A stretch of 64,000 bases of DNA from SAR324 cluster bacterium (GTDB lineage: Bacteria; SAR324; XYD2-FULL-50-16), in the NCBI GenBank assembly GCA_028282885.1, contig JANQGX010000016.1, positions 186,001 to 250,000 on the forward strand. Reading direction: 5' to 3'. Made by a program: the position numbers and the translations under genes. Numbering within the stretch: the stretch's first letter is position 1; every line of letters starts with the position of its first letter. Shown here piece by piece: positions 35,732-43,561 of this stretch. The notes beneath the pieces are model-generated. The model was given only the letters and a program-made list of their open reading frames with translations, searched no databases and was not told the DNA's origin.

Positions 35732-37510
35732 CTACTCATAAAAAGAATCAAGGGTTTGTCTGTATTTCTCTTCAACAATTTTGCGACGAATCTTCATTGT
35801 CGGCGTTAGCTCTCCGGTCTCGACCTGCAGTGGACGAGGTAGAATCGCAAATTTCTTGATTGTCTCAAACTTGGCCAGTGCCAAGTTGGCTTCATCCACC
35901 CTCTTTTGCACCAACTCCAGCATCTCCGGAAGTTTAGTGTAAGCTTCAAAATCCAGACCTGGGTAACCGGTTTTCTCCCCCCAAACCGCGATATGATCAG
36001 GAGATAGCGAAATCAGCGCAGTCAGAAAGTTTCTCCTGTCCCCATGTACCATCGCTGCCTCAATCAGGGGATCTTTCATCAGTAGAAACTCAATATTGGA
36101 TGGGGTTACGTTTTTGCCCCCCGAGGTAATAATGATCTCCTTTTTCCGTCCGGTGATCCAAAGAAATCCATCTTCATCAAGCCTGCCTATATCCCCGGTT
36201 TTGATCCAACCGTCCTCCGTCAGGGTATTGGCAGTGAGATCCGGTTGGTTCAGGTACTTTTTGAAGACAATCTCTCCCTTGACCAGAATTTCACCATCCT
36301 CGGCAATTCTGAGTTCGGTGTCCGGCATAGCTTTGCCAACCGAACCAAAGCGATAGGAATCCGGCAGACTGAGGGTGCAGAAACAGGATACCTCGGTTTG
36401 TCCGTATGCTTCCAGGATCAGCAAACCACAGGCGTGAAAAAACTCGATTATATCGAGGGCGATGGGAGCCGATGAAGAGAGAAAGTATTTTACCCTGCCC
36501 CCGAACAGGTCTCGGATTTTGTGAAGAACCAACTTATCAGCCAAATTATATCTAATTTTGAGGCCTATAGGGATCGGCTCTTTTTTTTGTTTCAGGCGGC
36601 TGACCTGGCGACCGGTATTCTCCGCCCAACGGAAGAGATTCCTTTTGAGCGGTGAAGCATTGTTGACCTCATTTTGGATTCGGGCATAGGCTTTCTCAAA
36701 AATTCTGGGAACACTGCCGAAAAATGTCGGTTTGATTTCCGCGATATCATCAAGCACTTTATTGATATCCCTTACATAAGCTGCCGTAATTCCCCTGGCA
36801 ATTCTCATGAACTGCCCCGGCACCCTTTCTCCCACATGGGAGAGCGGTAGGAAAAACATCATGATCTCACCTACATCATCAGGATTAAAAACCTGGTTGA
36901 TCTGTTCCAGTTCAGCCAAAATATTCTTGTGAGTCAGGCAAGCTCCCTTGGGAGGTCCGGTGGTTCCGGAAGTGTAGATGATAATTGCGATCTGATCGGA
37001 TCGAATCGCAGACTCATAATCCCTGACAAGTTCCGGTGTTGAGGAAAGACTTTCCTTTCCCGTCTGCATCAGCTTCTCCATACTGATATGCCGATCGTCA
37101 TCTGCGTCCCAGGTAATAATGGTTTTGAGATCCGGAAGATCCTTCAGTAACGGGGCCACCTTTTCGCGTTGTTCCCGATTTTCCACAAAAAGCGCTTTAG
37201 TACCTGAATCCTCGAGAATGTATCTGCATTGATCCGGTGAGAGAGTTTGATATATCCCGACACTGACAGCGCCGATGCGAATTGCCGCCAGATCGGAAAG
37301 GGTCCACTCCAACCGGGTATTTCCCAGGATGGCCAGCCGATCTCCCGGTCGGATCCCACATGAGAGAAGTCCGGCTGCAACCCTTTCTACCATCTGATCA
37401 ACCTGCAACCAGGTGATCTCTCTCCATTTATCCAGCTCTTTCACCAAAAAAGCCGATTTGTTTGGATCCGCTTGACAACGCTCCCTCAACAATTCTGCCA
37501 GATTTTCCAT
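35732..37510 (-). CDS. AMP-forming long-chain acyl-CoA synthetase
   Basis: A 592-residue adenylating enzyme of the long-chain acyl-CoA synthetase type. Visible motifs: the P-loop IIYTSGTTGPPKGACLTHKN, LILEAYGQTEVS (A5), KTGDIGRLDEDGFLWITGRKKEIIITSGGKNV (A8 region), and MKIRRKIVEEKY at the C-terminus. It activates fatty acids to acyl-CoA with ATP in the cytoplasm or at the inner membrane. Length (about 590-610) matches bacterial long-chain enzymes of the FadD15-like group. No beta-oxidation genes are nearby. Confidence 0.88.
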   Translation of the reverse strand: MENLAELLRERCQADPNKSAFLVKELDKWREITWLQVDQMVERVAAGLLSCGIRPGDRLAILGNTRLEWTLSDLAAIRIGAVSVGIYQTLSPDQCRYILEDSGTKALFVENREQREKVAPLLKDLPDLKTIITWDADDDRHISMEKLMQTGKESLSSTPELVRDYESAIRSDQIAIIIYTSGTTGPPKGACLTHKNILAELEQINQVFNPDDVGEIMMFFLPLSHVGERVPGQFMRIARGITAAYVRDINKVLDDIAEIKPTFFGSVPRIFEKAYARIQNEVNNASPLKRNLFRWAENTGRQVSRLKQKKEPIPIGLKIRYNLADKLVLHKIRDLFGGRVKYFLSSSAPIALDIIEFFHACGLLILEAYGQTEVSCFCTLSLPDSYRFGSVGKAMPDTELRIAEDGEILVKGEIVFKKYLNQPDLTANTLTEDGWIKTGDIGRLDEDGFLWITGRKKEIIITSGGKNVTPSNIEFLLMKDPLIEAAMVHGDRRNFLTALISLSPDHIAVWGEKTGYPGLDFEAYTKLPEMLELVQKRVDEANLALAKFETIKKFAILPRPLQVETGELTPTMKIRRKIVEEKYRQTLDSFYE

Positions 37511-37760
37511 TATCTCTCCTTATAGGTTGTTACATCCGATTCGGATGAACTCAACAGTCAAGAGGTCGACTGGTGCAGTAATGCGGGAAATTGGGTTTAT
37601 TGGACCGGATAGTCCGCTCGTCTGGTGATACCTACGGTAGTTAACGGATATCACTGATATATTTGCAAGGCGAACTGTATCAGAATCTGGTAAATTTACA
37701 AGACCCGTTTTAGGGGAGGGCGGATGGACGGCTTAAATCATGAGAGAGTTAATCGATACC

Positions 37761-38995
37761 TAGCACATCGTACAGTTTAAAGTTTCGGATATAGTTTTTT
37801 CAGCTTTATCCGTGCATCTGATGTGCGAAATTGCCAGTCTACTGCTGATTGGCGGTTGTTTCTATCATTGTTCCACGCAGATACTTTCGAACGAACTTTT
37901 TCAATGCAATCAATACGGCTGGAAAGACATTGCCCTTTTAAAACACTGAGTTCAATTTCTGCTATATTGAGCCAGCTCCCATGCTTTGGTGTGTAATGAA
38001 TTTCAAGTCGATTAGCCAGATTTCGGGCTTTCTCTGGCGGAAATGCTTCATACAAGGATGCGATCTTATGCGTATTCAGATTATCCATTACAAGCACGAC
38101 TTTTTCCGCTTTAGGATATCTCTGCTCAAGCATCTCTTCGATAAAGTATGCCCAGTCAATCTTCGTGCGGCGCTCGGTGATTTTCACCTTACGCCTTCCG
38201 CCGAGAGGCTCCACTTCCATAAAAATATTCGCAACACCTTTGCGAACATATTCATCATCCATCAACACCGGATGGCCGGGAGCTGCCGGTATCGGTTCTT
38301 GAACGTCGCCAATCAGCTGCATACTCGACTCGTCCATACATACAACCGGAAATCGCCGGCTATAAGGACGTGCATAGACTTCCAGAATATCCTCCATCGC
38401 CGCTACAAAGGACGCGTTATGGTCCGGTGGAATTTTCCAGTATCGGCTGAGGTGAGGCTTAAATTCATTTTTTTTAAGGCGTTGCAAACAGTCATCGGCG
38501 AAACACTCGGTACAATATCCAGCTCGACCAGCTTTTCAGCCAGTAATCTGACTGTCCAGCGCTTACGTCCCTCCGGCGGATCCGTACAGGCTAAAGCGAT
38601 CAGTTTCGCTTCAAAATCTCCACCAAACTGGATCTCACGCGGCGGTGTGGTCCGTTTTTTTCGTTCTATCGCATCTGGAAGACCTTCTTCGACAAATCTC
38701 TTTTTCAACTTTTCAAGGCTTCTAGTAGTAGTACCTAGCGCCTCCGCTACACTGGCAACAAACCATTTGGGACCGTACTCACCGGCATCCAATAGTAGTA
38801 ATGCACGGGCATACAATACGGTTCGGGCTGCTCTTTTGCCTTTGGTAGAAATAGCTTCCAGATCTTTTCGTTCCTCTTTTGTAAGAGTGACTCTGTATCT
38901 CGGTGCCATATTCTCCTCCATGTTTGGGTTGTTTCTGGAGAAGAGAATAGCATATAGTTTTCAATATGCGAAGTATTAAGTTTTACATTGTACTA
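37761..38995. mobile_element. IS630-family insertion sequence with TA duplication
   Basis: A 1231-bp element spans 37763-38993 between TA dinucleotides (37761-37762, 38994-38995). The ends form imperfect inverted repeats, about two-thirds matching over 32 nt (left GCACATCGTACAG, right complement GTACAATGTAAAA). Outside sequence reads CC-TA...TA-GG, so the original target was the palindrome CCTAGG, consistent with the TA-in-CTAG preference known for IS630. It carries one transposase gene split by a frameshift (next entry). Confidence 0.85.
37777..38921 (-). CDS. IS630 transposase, two overlapping frames joined by -1 shift
   Basis: The first frame (38921 to 38403, 172 aa) encodes the helix-turn-helix N-terminal domain ([27 protein letters not shown]); the second (opening near 38487, to 37777) encodes the DDE catalytic domain with the three acids in [19 protein letters not shown] and [16 protein letters not shown]. 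Both frames share LKK at a run of eight A residues (complement of 38468-38475), where a -1 slip at A-AAA-AAA moves from frame one (ALKKMNLS) to frame two ([10 protein letters not shown]), recreating the conserved IS630 sequence. This suits programmed frameshifting or transcriptional slippage, though an inactivating indel would look the same. Confidence 0.8.
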
Positions 38996-39013
38996 GGTCA
39001 ATTAAAGAATCAA

Positions 39014-40762
39014 CTACTCAGACTCGGAACTCAATTCTTCCTCTTTTTTCTGGGAGATGATTTCACCGTTATTGTAGGCTCTCAGGAAAGCATTGATAAC
39101 CTTAAGGTCGAACTGCTTGTTTTTGTTAGCTTTGAACTCCTCGTAAGCGATTTTGTCTGACAATCCTTGCCTGTATGGTCGGTTGGAAGTCATGGCATCC
39201 CATGTATCCGCCACGCAGATAATTCGGGCCAGCAAAGGAATATCCTTTCCTTTCAGACCATGGGGATACCCCTTTCCGTCAACTCGTTCGTGATGATGTC
39301 GCATACCGGGAATAGCGGGAGCCAATTGTTTCACATTTCTTAAAATCTCATAACCATAGCTGGTATGCATTTTCATTTTGTCAAACTCTTCATCGGTCAG
39401 TTTTCCCGGTTTTCTTAATATGGCATCATCAACGCCGATCTTGCCGATATCATGCAGAATAGCTGTTATCTCAAGTAATTCCAACTCTTCATCGCTTAGA
39501 CCGAGATGACGCCCGGTTGCCAGGCTGAAATCTCGAACCCTGCGCGTATGGCCACCGGTGTAAGGATCCCGTTTTTCAATAGCAGCGGCCAACGCCTCGG
39601 CGGTTTCGAAAAACATCTCCTTTTGTTGCTCATATAAACGGGCATTTTCCAGTGCAATGGCAACCTGGTCTGAAAGACTTTCCAATAGTTTAAGATCGGA
39701 GCGGTCCGGCTTCCTGCCATCCAGTTTATTGATAGCCTGTAAAACGCCAATGACCTTGTTTTTGGCCTTGACAGGAACCGTGATCATATTGTTCGTGATG
39801 AAATCCGATTTCTCGTCCACCCGCTTCGCCCAACGGGGATCCAGGGTGGTATCCGGAACCAGATCACTTTTGCCGTTCTCTGCTACCCAGCCGGCAACTC
39901 CTTCTCCCATTTTCAAGCGTACCTCTTTAACCGCGTCGCCTTTATCACCGAGTGCCACTTCAAAATAGAGCTCGTTTCGTTCCTCATCAATCAGGTAGAG
40001 TGAACCGGTCTCGCACTCCAACAGCTCGACAACCGATTCCAAGGCTCTTTTTCGAACCGTTTTCTGATCGAGACTTGAGTTCAAAATCGCGGATAATCGA
40101 GCCAACTTGGTGAAATTATCGGCTCGATACCTGGCGGAATCCAACAATCTGGCATTCTCCAGCGCCAGAGCCACCTCAACGCTTAAACTTTCAAGCAGGG
40201 CAACATCGTTGTCGTTAAATAGTTCACCGCTGTTTTTATTGATAATCTCAATCACGCCCTTGGGTACACCTCGTATGCACAGGGGTACAGCCAGAAGGTT
40301 CACGGTTGAGTAATCCAGGGTTTTGGCTATTCTTGAACTCCAATTGCTGTCTTCCTGAACATTTTGGGAAATATAAGGCTGGTTTGTGGAGAGGGTTTTA
40401 CCGGCAATTCCCTCCGTTTTAGAAATGGTTTGTCCCTCTAAGCCCGCCGAACTTGGCCCCTTAGCCACTTTGAACTCAAGATTTTGTTCCGATTCATCCA
40501 GCAACAGCAACGCTGCGGATTCTGTTTTGGTGGCAACCATGATCCAATCCATAACCCGATCCAGGAACTGTTTTAATTCAAAATGTTCGCTATTGATAAA
40601 CTCGACCGCTTTGAACAGGCTAACCTGTCTGGATTTATCCTGGTATTTCAGCTTCAGTTCTTCATACTTTTGACTTAGTTCGGTAATCTCCTTTTTCATA
40701 CGATCCAATGAGTATTCCGGACTCTCTTTTACCGACTTTTTCTTGCTTTGGCTCATGATCAT
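39014..40762 (-). CDS. GAF-GAF-HD-GYP signalling protein
   Basis: A 582-residue cytoplasmic protein. An N-terminal coiled coil (about 10-45) leads into two GAF domains (about 45-205 and 215-370), followed by an HD-GYP domain (about 385-560) with HDIGKIGVDD and HHERVDGKGYPHGLKG, keeping the H/D metal ligands and the GYP motif. HD-GYP proteins typically hydrolyse cyclic di-GMP; GAF domains sense small ligands. ORF starts ATG-ATC-ATG; either ATG is possible. No receiver is present. It stands alone between the IS element and the LUD gene. Confidence 0.88.
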   Translation of the reverse strand: MIMSQSKKKSVKESPEYSLDRMKKEITELSQKYEELKLKYQDKSRQVSLFKAVEFINSEHFELKQFLDRVMDWIMVATKTESAALLLLDESEQNLEFKVAKGPSSAGLEGQTISKTEGIAGKTLSTNQPYISQNVQEDSNWSSRIAKTLDYSTVNLLAVPLCIRGVPKGVIEIINKNSGELFNDNDVALLESLSVEVALALENARLLDSARYRADNFTKLARLSAILNSSLDQKTVRKRALESVVELLECETGSLYLIDEERNELYFEVALGDKGDAVKEVRLKMGEGVAGWVAENGKSDLVPDTTLDPRWAKRVDEKSDFITNNMITVPVKAKNKVIGVLQAINKLDGRKPDRSDLKLLESLSDQVAIALENARLYEQQKEMFFETAEALAAAIEKRDPYTGGHTRRVRDFSLATGRHLGLSDEELELLEITAILHDIGKIGVDDAILRKPGKLTDEEFDKMKMHTSYGYEILRNVKQLAPAIPGMRHHHERVDGKGYPHGLKGKDIPLLARIICVADTWDAMTSNRPYRQGLSDKIAYEEFKANKNKQFDLKVINAFLRAYNNGEIISQKKEEELSSESE

Positions 40763-40986
40763 TACGCGGAACTAAGGTTAGTAAAAAAAGAATTGGACCA
40801 CACAACTACTCCGACGCGGTTATCCCAATTGGGGATTTTCTAACGGGCACCCGGCGTTGGTGTACAATGCAAAATCTTTGCCCAAAATGACACGGGAATG
40901 AGCACCCGACTGACCGGATGCTGTCGGAGATGTTGGCAATAAAAGATAGATAGACAGGGAAAACTGCGGATTGAGGTACTGGTCTC

Positions 40987-41625
40987 TTAAAAACCGAGAT
41001 TCTGGTTGATCAAAACAACAGAGATATCTGTCAGCATGGGTTTTCGATGCAGGATGGTGGTGATTCTGCAAATTCTCTGCTCGGAATTGCAGTCGGCACA
41101 AATGCCGGTTTTAGCACAGGGAGTGTCCATGTTCAGACTTCTGGACCGCATAGGGGCGGCTATTTCATGAACCCGGTCCAATGCCCTGTCCAGATCCTTG
41201 GCCACCTTGTTCATTCCGGCCACTACAACCACTTTTTTGGGACCAAAGGACATGGCATTGGTTCTGTTGCCAACCCCATCCACATTGACAATTTCCCCGG
41301 TCATGGCTATTGCATTGGCACTGCAGAGAAAGCAATCGGCCCGGGATTGCATTTTCCGGATATTTAAACTCTCCTCCGCGGATATTCCCTCCTGCCAATG
41401 ATCATAAACCGTCTTGCCCATTTGCAGTAAAGACTCCGGCAGGCCCAGCCTCCTTGTTGTATCAGAACCCGCAAAACCAAAGCTCTCATACTCGCTGATC
41501 ATTTCAATTATTGCTCCTGCCGCGGTTTCCAAATCCGGAAGGAGCCGGGCATCAAATCCGTGCTTCTGCAGATTTTTAACCGTTTTTTCCCCCTTTTTCT
41601 CCCACAACCAATTGCTGAAATCCAT
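40987..41625 (-). CDS. LUD-domain (YkgG-type) protein
   Basis: A 212-residue protein of the LutC/YkgG (DUF162) superfamily. Visible: FGFAGSDTTRRLGLPESL, SLNIRKMQSRADCFLCSANAIAMTGEIVNVDGVGNRTNAM and FGPKKVVVVAGMNKVAKDL. The C-terminal region carries several cysteines (CAKTGICADCNSEQRICR). Family members are linked to lactate utilisation as accessory proteins of an iron-sulfur complex, but here no LutA or LutB gene is adjacent, so it is a stand-alone member whose role is unclear. Length is typical (about 200-215). Confidence 0.85.
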   Translation of the reverse strand: MDFSNWLWEKKGEKTVKNLQKHGFDARLLPDLETAAGAIIEMISEYESFGFAGSDTTRRLGLPESLLQMGKTVYDHWQEGISAEESLNIRKMQSRADCFLCSANAIAMTGEIVNVDGVGNRTNAMSFGPKKVVVVAGMNKVAKDLDRALDRVHEIAAPMRSRSLNMDTPCAKTGICADCNSEQRICRITTILHRKPMLTDISVVLINQNLGF

Positions 41626-41823
41626 ACGATTACTCCTTTATATTACTGGAAAACTCGTCGCAGTGATGACCACTCAATCTCTCATTTTCTAAACCACGTC
41701 TCTTCCGGTCGTTTTAAAATCACTGGGGATCTTAGTCAAGTTTTATGCCAGTAAACCTGGAAATTAAGCCGGGATTCAAGTTTAGTAGCTATCAGTCGTG
41801 GGAAACGCTCCAATCATTTCGAA

Positions 41824-42015
41824 TTAGAGACATTGTGGCGGAATTTGCCAGGCGAACTCACAAGGCCAGACGAAATCGATGACTTCCAGTTGTTCGGTTA
41901 CCACCTTGGTCTCAACCACCTTCATATCATATTTGATCGGCACCGACGCCTGGAGTGTGGTTAAACCGATAAATAAAGCAGCAGAAACAAGCAATCCGAG
42001 GGTTCTTTTTATCAT
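41824..42015 (-). CDS. Small secreted peptide with two cysteines, unknown
   Basis: A 63-residue precursor with a clear Sec signal (MIKRTLGLLVSAALFIGLTTLQAS) and a mature part of about 39 residues ending WPCEFAWQIPPQCL; two cysteines 12 residues apart could form a disulfide. GGAG lies 6 nt before the ATG, good support for translation. I do not recognise a family. It lies downstream of the caspase-LRR operon on the same strand, but a 598-bp gap separates them. Confidence 0.6.
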   Translation of the reverse strand: MIKRTLGLLVSAALFIGLTTLQASVPIKYDMKVVETKVVTEQLEVIDFVWPCEFAWQIPPQCL

Positions 42016-42613
42016 GATGATCTCCTATTTATTCTTATTTAACGATAATTTAGGCTGCAGCCGTTATTGCTAATTTTATTTAAATTTACCTTCGCTTTAA
42101 GATATCTTGTCTGTTAAGACGACAGAACTGGCCTTTTTTTCTTTATCGTCAAAGATAAATCAAACAAGATACTGAAATCTATTGAGATAAAAAACGCAAA
42201 TCAAAAAAAATGATTTGTCTTTGGAGATCGATAAGTCAAAAGAGAGAGATTATACTGAAGAGATCAATAGTTTTGATTGATTCAAAGACTGTTTTAGGCC
42301 CAGGCAAAAAAGTATTACCGGCAGTTTACGGAATATGCTACTTAGCTGTGAAAAACGATTGATGTTGAAATGCATTAAATTAGCGTCAAGTGGAATACAT
42401 CGTTTCGATTTGAATGAGCTTCTTTATTCAGCGTCATGAATTTCACCGTAACGGGTGCGGGACTCCGAGTGAAAATCACTTTTTCTGCCTTCCAGTGTCG
42501 ATTTGACATGATATCGGCTCAAACCAAAAAATTGTAAGATTTGAACTGAGTTTCTGTTCCGGATAGAATAATTCGGTATCGACATGAGGCAAACCATTAA
42601 AGCCTGGCAGTGA
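42016..42613. other. Long AT-rich intergenic region with a small inverted repeat
   Basis: A 598-bp stretch between the LRR lipoprotein gene end and the small secreted peptide gene start (both minus). It would hold the peptide gene's promoter. An inverted repeat CAAATCA-A7-TGATTTG lies at 42197-42217. The segment is A/T-rich near 42060-42300. No ORF or RNA gene supported. Confidence 0.4.
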
Positions 42614-43561
42614 TTATTGGCAAGAATCGGGATGAACCACCTTTCCGGGGAGGGCCGCTTCCAATGTGTTCAATTGACTGCAAGGTATATTGTTGTTCCC
42701 TGATAGATTGATCTGATAACCGGTGTCGGCACTGATATTGGTGAGAGTGACCAGGCAGTCCACACCACTGGATATGGCATTATCATCTAGATGAATCGCT
42801 TGCAAGTTACTAAGGGTCCTTAGGGAACAGACATCTTCGATGGAATTCTGGTTTAAGATTAAATAGATCATCCCTGTCAGGCCAGCGAGTGATTCGATAT
42901 TGGAAATACTGTTCTCATGCAAATATAGCTGGTTGAGCCTGGAAAGACCCGCCAGTGGCGTCAGATCTGATACTGAATTTCTGCCAAGATTAATACTGAC
43001 AAGGCCGGTAAGATTTGCCAAAGCACTAATATCCGAAATGGAGTTATCATTGATGGTCAGTGACGTCAGGGACTTCAGATCTTGCAAAACAGATATATCA
43101 TCAATGTCATTATTGTACAGAAACAGTTCAGCGAGTTGGATATGTGATGCAAGAGGGGTAATATCCGTAATTTGATTATACTGCAAACCTAACCGGCTGA
43201 GATTACTGATCTGGCTCAAAGGGGTGATATCCGTGATCAGGTTATCTCGCAACGACAGATTGAGCAGTTCGCTAAAGACTTCGATCCCCTCCAGCGAAGT
43301 GATATATTGGCTTTCACAGGAGAGGGTCTGCAGCTCGAATACATAGGTGGCATTGTATTGATCAATACAGTTTTGAAGCATGGCATCTGCAACTTCAACA
43401 TCCTCAAGCTTCGTCCTTCCCCCCAGGGTCTTGTTGTCTGCATCAGCGGCAATATCAGCGTTATCATAGGAACCACAGGCAGCCAGAAAAAGGAAAACAA
43501 ACAACCACCAGCGGATATTTTTCAATGCGGATACCAGTTTACAGAGTATTACCAACGCCAT
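42614..43561 (-). CDS. Leucine-rich-repeat lipoprotein
   Basis: A 315-residue protein with a lipobox-like signal (LFVFLFLAAC). After a short acidic linker (DNADIAADADNK) the rest is a run of about eight 22-residue internalin-like leucine-rich repeats of the pattern NxIxDIxxLxxLxxLxxLxL (for example NSISDISALANLTGLVSINL). It ends in a cysteine-containing cap (PCSQLNTLEAALPGKVVHPDSC). Likely a surface or periplasmic lipoprotein for protein-protein recognition. Its start overlaps the end of the protease gene upstream by 13 bp, so the two are translated together; it is the last gene of the sigma/anti-sigma/caspase run. Confidence 0.85.
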   Translation of the reverse strand: MALVILCKLVSALKNIRWWLFVFLFLAACGSYDNADIAADADNKTLGGRTKLEDVEVADAMLQNCIDQYNATYVFELQTLSCESQYITSLEGIEVFSELLNLSLRDNLITDITPLSQISNLSRLGLQYNQITDITPLASHIQLAELFLYNNDIDDISVLQDLKSLTSLTINDNSISDISALANLTGLVSINLGRNSVSDLTPLAGLSRLNQLYLHENSISNIESLAGLTGMIYLILNQNSIEDVCSLRTLSNLQAIHLDDNAISSGVDCLVTLTNISADTGYQINLSGNNNIPCSQLNTLEAALPGKVVHPDSCQ

